The notes under the pieces are model-generated. The model saw only the letters and a program-made list of their open reading frames with translations, was not told the origin of the DNA and did no database searches. Positions 38,239-47,168 of a DNA stretch of 64,000 nucleotides are shown here, in pieces (positions within the stretch are counted from its first letter, which is position 1; each line of letters starts with the position of its first letter). Origin of the DNA: JAWKTM01 sp041399085 (GTDB lineage: Bacteria; Planctomycetota; Planctomycetia; Pirellulales; Pirellulaceae). The stretch is taken from assembly GCA_041399085.1 (NCBI GenBank), contig JAWKTM010000015.1:1-64000 (forward strand). Direction: 5' to 3'. Both the position numbers and the translations under genes were made by a program.

Positions 38239-39595
38239 ATGTTGGATCGCACTTCTATCATCGCCGGGACATCGACGACCGCGCGGCGCACTCGCATGAA
38301 TGCCGCGTGGCTCGTGCGGCTGCGTTGGGTCGCGGCGAGCGGCCAGTTGGTGACGATTGCCGTGGCCGTGGCGATGGGAGTTGCCTTGCCGCTGCTCGAG
38401 TTGTTGGCGATCGTGGGTGTGACGGTTGCGACCAACGCGATGTTTCACTGGTGGATTCGCCGTGGCGAGTCGCTCGAGAACGAACACCCAGACGGCGAAA
38501 CGATACTGGCCGCCGTCATGTTGCTGGATCTGTCGTCACTGACTGGCTTGCTGGCTTTCACCGGCGGATTGTCGAATCCATTCGCCCTGTTCTATTTGGT
38601 CAACGTCGCGGCTCGCCGCCATGTTGCTGTCCGATTTTTGGAGCTGGACGCTAACCGTAGTGGCCGCCGGTTGCTTCGCTTTGTTGTTCAGATGGCATCG
38701 CGAGCTGCCGGACTTGCAGCGACCTCTCCCGATTGGTGCTGTCGGCGAGCAAAACCTTGCCTCGTTCGGTCGAGTGGTCGCGTTGCTGACTTGTTCGGGC
38801 GTGATCGTCTACTTTCTGACGCGAGTCACGCATGAATTGAGAATGCGGGAGGCACAGCTTCGGGCCGCGGAACAGCAACGAGCGCGGGCCGAGCGGCTGG
38901 AGGCACTGGCCACGCTGGCAGCCGGCGCGGGGCACGAACTGGCGACGCCGCTGTCGACGATCGCGGTCGTCGCGAAGGAGTTGTCGCGGCACTTGGAAGG
39001 TCAGTCCGTGCCACAATCCGTATTGGACGACGTGGCATTAATTCGGCAAGAGCTGGATCAATGCCGCATGATATTGGATCGTCTGGCGGGCAGCGCGGGC
39101 CAGAGCGTGGCCGAGGCCGACGTGCGGCTTTGCGTGACCGATCTGTTAGATGAGATACTAGAAGGCGTGCGGCGGCGAGCCCGAGTGACAACCGTCATCT
39201 CCAACCCGCAAGATGCCGAAACGTTGGTGCGGTTGCCGCTACAGTCGGTGGCTCAAGCGATTCGCGGCGTCGTGCGAAACGCGCTCGATGCTTCGCCGCC
39301 CGACCGATTCGTCAAGCTATCCGCCGTGATCGACCTCCACGGATCATCGATTCGCCAAAAAGAATACTGGCTGCGGCTGGCGATTAGCGACCAGGGGTCG
39401 GGAATGGACAACGTAACGCTTAGCCGCGCTACCGAACCGTTCTTCACAACGAAAGAACCGGGACGCGGCATGGGATTGGGCCTGTTTCTCACAAAGAGCG
39501 TCGTGGATCGACTGGGCGGCCGGTTGTCCATCGAATCCCAATTGAACCACGGCACGACGGTACAAATCGAGTTGCCGATTGATTCCGTCGACTAG
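38239..39595 (+). CDS. RegB/PrrB-like redox sensor histidine kinase, one frameshift
   Basis: The N-terminal frame (38239 to about 38611) has several membrane helices and the RegB signature GGLSNPF at residues 109-115. An extra G at 38610-38611 moves the gene to the frame of 38621-39595, where further helices, the H-box GHELATPLSTIA (His at 38933-38935), and HATPase motifs DQGSGM and GMGLGLFL are found. The Cys of LDQCRMIL (39062-39064) lies at the position of the redox-active Cys in RegB. RegB-type kinases sense quinone pool and thiol state and activate RegA-type regulators, but no regulator gene is adjacent. The kinase should reside in the inner membrane. Confidence 0.8.
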
Positions 39596-39662
39596 CTGGA
39601 CCAATCACCTCCGTGCACTTCACGCAACCTACTCGCCAACATACCACACAATCGCGAGTGGG

Positions 39663-40763
39663 CTATCTTGGGTGGGCCATCGCGTCCAGTTCCGCCAATT
39701 TCAATCGAACACTCAAGATATAAGGCGCCTCGCCCGCAACCCAATGACCATAGGTTGTAACAACAAAGGTTCCATCTGGGAGCGTCTCCACACCAGGATA
39801 GGCACAGTCGGCGCCCTTATGATTATCTTTCAAACGCACCACATACTGCCCATCACGACCCGAGGTGAGATCATCATACGTTCCGACCCAAGCCACCCAA
39901 TCGCCATCTTCGGGACTCGATTGCCCGCGAGGCGAGACGCGACGGAATGAAATCAGCAGCCGACCGTCCGGGCCATATTTGCCGGTATGGCGATCCCCGT
40001 TCAGCGAAGATGGCAGGTCGCGTGGATCGGTCCAAGTGGCGCCTTCGTCATCGGAAAACATAATTTGCGAATTGTGGCGGCGGCTGTTCTCGCGCAGCAA
40101 CATGGCCAATTGCTTGCCATCCGGGGATCGAATCACGCCGGGTTCACAAATATGGTAGTCGCTTGATTTGCGAATTACTTCTGGCGTGGCCCATGTCAAT
40201 CCGCCATCGACGGAGCGCGACGAATACAGCGTGAAGGCGATCGGCTTCTCTTGCATGGGCTTCGACGCGAAGAACCGACCGTCATCGTGGAAAAACGCCA
40301 GATAATTCCCGGCTCCGGCTTTGATAGGTTCGACGGCCCCCATTGTGACAATGCCGCCCCAATCGCCGACTTGCTTTAGCTCGGACCAAGTCGCGCCATC
40401 GTCTTCCGTCACCGCCATCCGAACCGGATACAGCCCCGAAAACATGATGATGCGTTTCTTTCCCTCTGCATCCACCACGCGATGCAACGTCGGAACCTCC
40501 TTGGAAGTCGCCCAAGATTCCGGGGTTGGCAAACGATCACTCCACGTTTTTCCGCCGTCCTCGCTGCGTTTATAAACGATACCGCCGCGACCGTGCCCTT
40601 TGGGATAGACGCACAATATCGTGCGACCATCCTCTAACAACAGAGTCGTGGGGTGTCCCAGATACTGCCCTGCTTCCCGGTCGACCGTCACCTGACGATC
40701 GGCATCGTCGTTCAAATCGAGGCGAACCACTTCACCTCGCAACGTCCTATCCCAGGCGTGCAA
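39663..40763 (-). CDS. Sialidase-like (BNR/Asp-box) secreted protein
   Basis: The 366-residue six-bladed propeller protein has four Asp boxes (SEDGGKTWSD, TEDDGATWSE, SVDGGLTWAT, SDDEGATWTD) of the form SxDxGxTW. This fits exo-alpha-sialidase relatives that cleave or bind glycans. The N-terminus is doubtful: the listed start lacks a signal peptide, and an alternative frame just upstream (near 40765-40810) contains a hydrophobic stretch, so a small frameshift may have removed the leader. It is convergent with the kinase gene. Confidence 0.75.
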   Translation of the reverse strand: MHAWDRTLRGEVVRLDLNDDADRQVTVDREAGQYLGHPTTLLLEDGRTILCVYPKGHGRGGIVYKRSEDGGKTWSDRLPTPESWATSKEVPTLHRVVDAEGKKRIIMFSGLYPVRMAVTEDDGATWSELKQVGDWGGIVTMGAVEPIKAGAGNYLAFFHDDGRFFASKPMQEKPIAFTLYSSRSVDGGLTWATPEVIRKSSDYHICEPGVIRSPDGKQLAMLLRENSRRHNSQIMFSDDEGATWTDPRDLPSSLNGDRHTGKYGPDGRLLISFRRVSPRGQSSPEDGDWVAWVGTYDDLTSGRDGQYVVRLKDNHKGADCAYPGVETLPDGTFVVTTYGHWVAGEAPYILSVRLKLAELDAMAHPR

Positions 40764-40927
40764 TCAGCGCCAGCGCACGAGAATCAAACGTCGAAAGAAC
40801 ATGTTAAGCGTCGCAGGCATCGTGTTGTTACTCCACGGAACGGTGTCGACCAAATGAGACGACATTAGGATGACTCAACGCCCCCCGATTCGCAAGCATT
40901 AGCTTGACGGCGGTGGGCTTGAAATGG

Positions 40928-42034
40928 CTACAGTCCAAGCTGCACCAAGCGGTGAGTTGGAACGGGACGCCCGGGCCGGAAGCTCTGTGTCTGTTGAAAT
41001 TTGGCGGTTGCTCCCACACTCGCCGCCGCATCGGTTACCGCCGCTTCAACTTCCCTCTCAAGCTCGGCCGGATCCATCGCCACCCGTGCGTTGACGATGA
41101 CATGAGCCGATTTGGTCTCGCAGTCCGACGCCAGCGACAACTCCGCTGGCGTAAAGCTGCTGACAAGATTCGCAACGCCATGCCCCTCGTCAGCCATGCC
41201 GATCGTCTTTAGATGGGCTGTCTCCGCGCCCAACGCCTCTAGACGGTCTCGCAAGCGATCAATTATGCCGACCAACAGTGAGTCCAACGCGAACAGATCG
41301 TCCGCCGCGACCGTCAGGCTGCTGTTGAGCCAGCCTAATTCAGCTTCTCCCTCTGCATACACGTCATAGTCCAGCTCGATCACTCGGCGACCAAACATTC
41401 CACTCTGGTCTAAGAACTCACAAAGTTCGTCGAATCCCGCGCCCGTTCTCGCCGAAACTTGGATGACGGGGCGGCCTGGAAACTGCGTTTCCAAAAGCTG
41501 TGTCAGCTCTTCAACTGTCGCGCTCGGCAACTCATCAATCCGATTGAGCAAAATAAAATCGGCCTCCTCAATTTGCTTGCGGAAGATGTATTCAGCCTTT
41601 GGCGAGAAGCCCGCCTTTTCCTGACCAGACAGAATTCGCAAACCGTGGCTCGGTTTTAGAATCACGCCATAAGGCGCAATACTGAACTTGCTCTCAAACA
41701 AACTTTGTAGCGGCCGAATCACCGTGGCCACCAGATCGGTACAACTCCCCACCGGTTCCGTCAAAATCACATCCGGTCGCTCCCCCGCGCTGATCCGGTC
41801 GACCGTCGCGGTCAGTTCATTGAAATTGCAACAAAAGCAGGCGCCGGGAACCTCCCCCACATTGAAACCCTGCTCGCGCAAAGTATGCGTATCTACTAGG
41901 TCCGTAGCTTGATCGTTCGTGACGATGCCCACCTTGTGACCGCGTTGCTGATACATTCGCGCTAGGCGGGCAATGGAAGTTGTCTTGCCTGCGCCCAGAA
42001 AACCACCGATCATCACAAATCGAATTGTTGACAT
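40928..42034 (-). CDS. G3E-family (CobW-like) GTPase
   Basis: The 368-residue protein has the G3E hallmark order: Walker A GGFLGAGKTT at residues 10-19, the metal-binding CFCC motif at C66, C68 and C69 (family CxCC), TEPVG in the switch region, and NRIDE in the base-recognition region (NKxD variant). This family inserts or traffics metals such as zinc, cobalt or nickel. It does not show an obvious CobW_C domain; the C-terminal half is different. ATG 42034 is chosen because the longer frame to 42229 overlaps the upstream gene. It is the last gene of the ArsR-aquaporin-transglutaminase operon. Confidence 0.88.
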   Translation of the reverse strand: MSTIRFVMIGGFLGAGKTTSIARLARMYQQRGHKVGIVTNDQATDLVDTHTLREQGFNVGEVPGACFCCNFNELTATVDRISAGERPDVILTEPVGSCTDLVATVIRPLQSLFESKFSIAPYGVILKPSHGLRILSGQEKAGFSPKAEYIFRKQIEEADFILLNRIDELPSATVEELTQLLETQFPGRPVIQVSARTGAGFDELCEFLDQSGMFGRRVIELDYDVYAEGEAELGWLNSSLTVAADDLFALDSLLVGIIDRLRDRLEALGAETAHLKTIGMADEGHGVANLVSSFTPAELSLASDCETKSAHVIVNARVAMDPAELEREVEAAVTDAAASVGATAKFQQTQSFRPGRPVPTHRLVQLGL

Positions 42035-42108
42035 GGTAGGAACTCCGCTGAGAATCTCGATTGTTGTGGTCAGTAAGACGCCGATGGAAACTTTCGCCGA
42101 TACGGGAA

Positions 42109-43302
42109 TTAGCGCGACTCCGCCGGTTCGGCCGCTCGAACGCCAGTGCCCGAGATTGATAAGGTGCGCAAATCCTTGAACGGATAAGTCACCGTGCGAT
42201 CTGCTTGATACTTGTGGATCGTCATCCAACTGAACTCTTTCTGCCCCTTAGCCGAAGGATCTGGTTCGGGCAGCGGCTCGCCATCGGCTTCGGCATAGAT
42301 CGTTCGCACCACGGCCGCGCGGCGAGCGGCCGGCGGTTCTAATTCATAATCCGTGCCTCGAGTCTGCAAGAACCAAGTGTTATCACGAAAACCACTTAAC
42401 AGCCGTTGCGATGCCGCCGCGATCAGGGCTTGCTTCTCGGCAGGCGTCAGATCTTCGTTCTTGCGAATCGAAGCCGCCAGTTTCTGGGTTTCCGATACAT
42501 CGAAGCTGACCCAACCATAAGGCGGCAAGAACACTTCCAGTTTACAGTGAGAGGGAGAGTTCTTGGGGAAAGGATTGATTCCATAAGTTACACGGGTCGG
42601 ATAGCCGATGGCACGTCCCATTGCGGCACAGAACCCGTGATAATCGCTGCAATGTCCTCGCTGTCGCTCGAATGCATGCAATGAACTCGCTTGCAGCGAA
42701 GCCTGCACGTGGTCGTAGGTAAAATGAGAATCAACCCACTGCAACACGGAAGCGATATCCTGGTAGGATCGCGTGCGCTGCGGCACGATCTCGCTTAGCA
42801 ACCGGTTCATGCCATCGTTCAGCACCACGGCTTGACTCTCGCTCGCCAAATACGGCGCAAACGATTCGGGCCACTTTTCCACGGCGACTATGTTACTCGG
42901 ATTGATATCCCAATGAAGCTCCCACACCTTCACCTGAAACCGATGGCGAATCATCTGCGCGCCTTCGGGGCGTGAGAACTCGAAGTAGGCGAACTTGTTG
43001 CCGAATTTCTTCTCCGTACCAATTCTCGGTGAGACGCCCATGGGAAACGTGCTAATATCCTTGCTAATCACGATCTGTGCGGCATCCGATTGAGGAATCG
43101 GCAGCCACACTTTTAGCGTTTCCGTATGATATGGCGCTGTAACCACTACCGAGAAATCAACATCGTAGGTTACTGGATCCGAGCGCCGCGCCAGATAGGC
43201 GAGGTCGGGATCGAGTCGCGATGTGTCATCGGCCCTAGCCACGCTCGCGATACTTAGAGCGACCGCGGCGCATAGGGACACCACACTGTGATATGGGGTC
43301 AT
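42109..43302 (-). CDS. Secreted transglutaminase-like cysteine protease-fold protein
   Basis: The 397-residue protein has a signal peptide (YHSVVSLCAAVALSIASVARA). The transglutaminase-like core carries a catalytic triad C218 (RGHCSDYHGFC), H252 (SHCKLEVFL) and D268 (GWVSFDVSE). Bacterial members with this arrangement act as periplasmic proteases or cross-linkers; the substrate is unknown. The N-terminal ~120 residues form an immunoglobulin-like module. It starts 10 nt after the aquaporin stop, which strongly implies a shared transcript. The C-terminal region (AVVRTIYAEADGEPLPEP) is distinctive but unassigned. Confidence 0.85.
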   Translation of the reverse strand: MTPYHSVVSLCAAVALSIASVARADDTSRLDPDLAYLARRSDPVTYDVDFSVVVTAPYHTETLKVWLPIPQSDAAQIVISKDISTFPMGVSPRIGTEKKFGNKFAYFEFSRPEGAQMIRHRFQVKVWELHWDINPSNIVAVEKWPESFAPYLASESQAVVLNDGMNRLLSEIVPQRTRSYQDIASVLQWVDSHFTYDHVQASLQASSLHAFERQRGHCSDYHGFCAAMGRAIGYPTRVTYGINPFPKNSPSHCKLEVFLPPYGWVSFDVSETQKLAASIRKNEDLTPAEKQALIAAASQRLLSGFRDNTWFLQTRGTDYELEPPAARRAAVVRTIYAEADGEPLPEPDPSAKGQKEFSWMTIHKYQADRTVTYPFKDLRTLSISGTGVRAAEPAESR

Positions 43303-43312
43303 CGACGTACTT

Positions 43313-44227
43313 TCATTCGATAACGGCCGGTCCGTGGCCTGGGCGAATCAGTCGCTCGTAAATGCCGGCGCCGGCACAAGCTCCAACAATCGGAGCGACG
43401 ATATAGACCGTAAGGAAACCTATTCCATTGGGACCGGGAATAGCCGCGGCGCCCCAACCGGCAAAGTAGGCAAACAATCGCGGGCCAAAATCGCGAGCCG
43501 GATTAAAACAGGCCTGTGTCAATGGCGCCAGTACGGAAATCAGTGCCGCGACGGTGAGGCCTATAAACACGGGAGCCAGATTCGCGCCGGGCGCTCCCAT
43601 GTTGCGAGGGTCTGTTACGGCAAACACCACGGCCGCCAAGATGGCGGTACCCAAAACCTCGATACCAAATGCTCCGGCGTGGCTGAGCATGGGCCAATGC
43701 GCGACAAGCGAGTCGTTGGATAACGGTTCATCGCCGCCGGCTAATGCACCAGGATTCGGAAAGTACTCCCCATAACACATGGCCGTGATAACGCTGCCTG
43801 GTTCACCTCGCACGACCTGTTTCTGGGATTCCTTTTGAGCAATATATGGATGGTAGATGCCAAACAGACAGGCCGCGGCCAGCATGGCCCCCAATAACTG
43901 AGCGGCCACATACATCGGCACTTTGGACCAATCGAACCGTCCCCACATGGCTAATGCAAACGTAATCGCGGGATTGATGTGTGCCCCGCTGATAGCGCCG
44001 ACCATATAGATGGCCAGCATTATGGATACGCCCCAGACAATGGCGACTTGCCAAACACCAGCTTGCGCATCCATCAACACCGCCGCGTGAACGCTGCCGC
44101 AACCGAACAGAATCAACAGGAACGTACCCGCGACCTCCGCCAAGAATTGCGAAGTCTGGCTAGGCGAGGGCGTTACAACACTGACTACCTTGGCGGGCGT
44201 TGGCGATGCCACGTCAGATTGCGTCAT
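43313..44227 (-). CDS. Aquaporin (MIP family) channel
   Basis: The 304-residue membrane protein has six helices and both pore motifs, NPA in GAHINPAITFALAMW and NPA in QACFNPARDFGPRLFAY. The ATG at 44227 lies 8 nt after the regulator stop; a longer frame to 44260 overlaps the regulator. An insert of about 40 residues sits between helices (near YHPYIAQKESQKQVVRG and GGDEPLSNDSL). Arsenite or methylarsenite channels of this family occur in arsR operons, so a metalloid substrate is possible, but water or glycerol transport cannot be excluded. Confidence 0.9.
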   Translation of the reverse strand: MTQSDVASPTPAKVVSVVTPSPSQTSQFLAEVAGTFLLILFGCGSVHAAVLMDAQAGVWQVAIVWGVSIMLAIYMVGAISGAHINPAITFALAMWGRFDWSKVPMYVAAQLLGAMLAAACLFGIYHPYIAQKESQKQVVRGEPGSVITAMCYGEYFPNPGALAGGDEPLSNDSLVAHWPMLSHAGAFGIEVLGTAILAAVVFAVTDPRNMGAPGANLAPVFIGLTVAALISVLAPLTQACFNPARDFGPRLFAYFAGWGAAAIPGPNGIGFLTVYIVAPIVGACAGAGIYERLIRPGHGPAVIE

Positions 44228-44235
44228 GATTCGAC

Positions 44236-44538
44236 TCACTCGAAAGATAGGAGACAACAACCAAGATTGATCGCCTTGCCCGATTGCGAGGCTTCCATTC
44301 CGGGCGCCAATTCGTACAGCACGGCTTTCCCATCACGACGCGCACATACCAAGCCGGCGTCACGCAGCACCTTTAAATGGTGGGACAGCAAACTCTGTTC
44401 GACGTTCAATTCCGCATTGATTTCGCCCACATGCTTGGGCCCATCCAGAAGCTGCTGAACTACGGTCAGTCGCGTTTCGTCCGCTAGAACCTTCAACAGC
44501 GACGCACACGATGGCGGTTTGATTTGAGCTAGTTGCAT
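44236..44538 (-). CDS. ArsR-family transcriptional regulator
   Basis: The 100-residue winged-helix protein has a recognition helix (NVEQSLLSHHLKVLRDAGLV) and Cys at 11, 65, 94 and 95. The vicinal Cys94-Cys95 near the C-terminus, with Cys11, could bind As(III) or Sb(III), a recurrent but variable ArsR arrangement. It should repress its own operon until the metal or metalloid binds. The operon continues with aquaporin, transglutaminase and G3E GTPase genes. GGGAG precedes the ATG at 44538. Confidence 0.87.
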   Translation of the reverse strand: MQLAQIKPPSCASLLKVLADETRLTVVQQLLDGPKHVGEINAELNVEQSLLSHHLKVLRDAGLVCARRDGKAVLYELAPGMEASQSGKAINLGCCLLSFE

Positions 44539-44574
44539 GAAGGGCTCCCGATCTCGTCCACTTTGAATGAATCG

Positions 44575-44610
44575 GTTTTAATATGAACGGCTGGTCAAGT
44601 CAACCAGCCG
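44575..44610 (-). promoter_or_regulatory. Predicted promoter and palindromic operator of the arsR operon
   Basis: On the minus strand TTGACT (44598-44603) and TAAAAC (44575-44580) are separated by 17 bp. A perfect 8-bp palindrome, CGGCTGGT and ACCAGCCG (44588-44595 and 44603-44610), overlaps the -35. Such overlap would allow repression by the ArsR protein. This assignment is from pattern only. Confidence 0.5.
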
Positions 44611-44814
44611 GACGAGAATCTCAAATTCGTGGGTCTCGTTGGGGTATTCGGGAATCTGAATTGCTCCGTGACGCCGGCGGCTGTGTCGTGCCGCGCACGC
44701 GTGCCGGATCGACGGAAGGTCGCGGCTGCTGAATCGGCCGACACAGCCAAAGGCGGAACGTCTACGTCATGGCGTTCCCATAGTGGAAAGCAGAGACACA
44801 CGAAGGAGTCTGTC

Positions 44815-45400
44815 ATGCGATCGATTTTGGTTGCCGTTTCGGTAACTGCATTGTCCCTCTCGATGTTACCCGCCGATCAGGCCGACGCTGGTCGCCGACA
44901 TCGTTGTGGCGGCCGACACCACCATCGGTATTCCAGTTCATGCCAGAGCTATTCTTATGGGACAGGCGCGTCCTACGGGTATGGCGGTGGTTGTGGCACT
45001 TACTCGGCCGGTTGTGGCGGTTCGGGATGTCAGCTCGGTTCGTCAGGTTACGCTTATTCCCAGCCAAGTTACTCCAGCGGCGGTTGTTGCAACGTTCAAT
45101 ATGGCTCGAACGGACACGCCGCCATGCGGCCACCTCAAATGAATGGCCAACCGCAAATGGCCCCGCCGCAAGCGCCGAATCAGCGCTCCAGCCAGCGGCG
45201 GCACCGCGGCTTCTGGACAGTCGGCCAACCAGCCGCCTGCCCTGCCACAACAGTCGAACTCGCAGGGAAATCAGAGGACGCAGCCTCGGACGAATGCGCA
45301 AGACTCGCCACCGAATGCCCCCAATTCCGATAGTGGCCAAGGTAACGATACGCCGCCAGCCCCTACGAATGAGAATGCGCCGGAGTCATCTGGCACATAG
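44815..45400 (+). CDS. Cys/Gly/Tyr-rich secreted protein, probably one frameshift
   Basis: The ATG at 44815 (AAGGAG upstream) starts a signal peptide (SILVAVSVTALSLSMLPADQADA). The mature part is rich in Gly, Ser, Tyr and Cys (YGYGGGCGTYSAGCGGSGC), a cell-surface-like composition. The first frame continues to 45333, but its last 45 residues look out of frame, whereas a second frame from about 45190 gives a Pro/Asn/Gln-rich tail (NQPPALPQQSN to NENAPESSGT) ending at 45400. The tail is more natural, so a one-base shift near 45190 is likely. The function is unknown; it may be a wall or holdfast protein. Confidence 0.55.
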
Positions 45401-45454
45401 GACATCACGCTGGCCGGTTAACAACCGTCTGGGGCGAGCCGGATAATTCGAGAG

Positions 45455-45488
45455 CTGCGTGGTGAAGGCAGGAGCCTTCACCACGCAG
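45455..45488. repeat. Perfect 14-bp hairpin
   Basis: CTGCGTGGTGAAGG at 45455-45468 and CCTTCACCACGCAG at 45475-45488 flank a 6-nt loop. No T run follows, so it is more likely a REP element or an RNA hairpin than a simple terminator. Confidence 0.6.
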
Positions 45489-45535
45489 TCAAAATGTACA
45501 TACACAACGATCCGCGTGACTGCGTTGGAGTTGCT

Positions 45536-45555
45536 CCCGCGCCACGCGGGTTTTT
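45536..45555 (+). terminator. Intrinsic terminator
   Basis: CCCGCG (45536-45541) and CGCGGG (45545-45550) form a 6-bp stem with a 3-nt loop, followed by five T residues at 45551-45555. It is positioned to end transcription of the Cys-rich gene. Confidence 0.65.
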
Positions 45556-45609
45556 CAATTGAAGGCGGCGAGGCTGCCATCACAGACGATCGCCAGCACC
45601 GCATGCCTA

Positions 45610-47065
45610 TCACACTAACAACTCATCAATGACCTTCGCACCGTCGACACCCGTTAGTCTCCAGTCAAGCCCTGGTACTTCACGGTGAACCGTTCGTGAT
45701 GAATCCCCAGATTGTGTAAGATCGTCGCGTTGAGATCGTTAATGTGAACCGGGGTTCTCCACGATGTTGTAGGCGAAGTCGTCAGTGCGGCCATAGTCGA
45801 TACCCGGTTTAAACCCGCCACCTGCCACCCAAGTGGTGAAAGCCATACGAGTTGTGATCGCGGCCCGAGCCTTTCGCGTATTCGGCGGTCGGCTGCCGAC
45901 CGAATTCGCCGCCCCACACAATCAACGTCTCGTCCAACATGCCGCGTTGCTTTAAGTCCTTAATCAGCGCCGCCGCTGGCTGATCCGTTCCGAGGCAGTT
46001 TGTACGAATTTCTTTCGGTAGACTTCCATGCTGATCCCAACCTCGATGGAACAGTTGAACAAACGGCACATCGCGTTCGGCCAATCGCCGCGCCAACACA
46101 CAATTAGCCGCGAAGGTCCCTGGCTTCTTGGAGTCCGGTCCGTAAAGCTCGAAGGTCGATTCGGGTTCATCATCTAATGACATCAGATCGGGAACCGACG
46201 TTTGCATTCGGTAAGCCATTTCGTATTGAGCGATTCTGGCTTGGATTTCTGGATCGCCAAATCGCTCGAAATTCTCCTGGTTGATTTTCTCCAGACTATT
46301 TAACATCTGGCGGCGCAGCTCGCTGTCGATTCCGGGAGGATTTGATAGGTACAGCACCGGATCCTGACCGCTGCGGAATTGAACTCCCTGATGTTTGGAT
46401 GGCAAAAAGCCACTGCCCCACAATCGCGAGTATAACGCCTGCCCGGGCTTGGCTCCCACGGAGATCATGGTCACATAGGCTGGCAGGTCTTGATTGGGGC
46501 TGCCGAGTCCGTAGCTTAGCCAAGAGCCGAAACTTGGTCGCCCAAGTTGTTGCGTGCCGGTATTAATGTACGTGATGGCCGGATCATGATTGATCGCCTC
46601 GGTGTTCATTGAACGAATGATGGCAATATCGTCGGCAATCGTGGCCGTGTGCGGCAAAATCTCCGCATTGATCCAGGTGCCACGCTCTCCATGCTGAGTG
46701 AACTCAAACATGGGCGCCACGCACGGGAAGGACTTTTGGCCGCTGGTCATCCCAGTCAAACGCTGCCCCTGCCGAATCGAGTCGGGCAACTCGGTGCCGT
46801 GTAGCTCGCGCATCGCCGGCTTGTAGTCGAACATATCAATGTGACTTGGACCGCCTGCCATAAACAGATATATCACCCGTTTGGCTTTAGGCGGAAAGTG
46901 TGGCAAATCCGGTAGTCCGCCACGTGCGGCCGTGTCCGACGCCGCGGTGCTGCGGGCATCCATACTCAGTAAGGAAGCTAGTGCAGCCGCGCCGACGCAA
47001 CCGCGAGCCTGGGCCAACAATTGGCGACGAGTCAAGTGCCGATTGAATTCTGAATATGGATCCAT
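45610..47065 (-). pseudogene. DUF1501 domain protein gene with three frameshifts at the C-terminus
   Basis: The first ~410 residues are intact, with leader RRQLLAQARGCVGAAALASLL, FMAGGPSHIDMFDYKP, AINHDPAITYINTGTQQLG and GGEFGRQPTAEYAKG. The remaining sequence needs three indels, all in short runs: extra A (T on the coding strand) at 45839-45841, an extra G in GGGG at 45751-45754 (C on the coding strand), and a missing base near 45666. These restore AFTTWVAGGGFKPG, YGRTDDFAYNIVENP, VHINDLNATILHNLGIHHERF and a normal end at 45610. It follows the DUF1549/1553 gene by 103 nt. DUF1501 proteins are exported partners of such cytochrome-like proteins. Confidence 0.8.
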
Positions 47066-47168
47066 CACGAATTTCTCGCGTATCTTCGAATGAGTATGGT
47101 AAGAGCCTGGCGAAGCTAAATTGAAACGATGTGGTACGACACCGAACTATGACCTTGCCCAATTCGCG

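Noticed and set aside
38185..38835. The 216-residue frame as a complete protein
   Set aside because: Its last ~80 residues are Arg/Ala-rich and out of frame, and the true continuation of the sensor kinase is found in the next frame after a one-base change.
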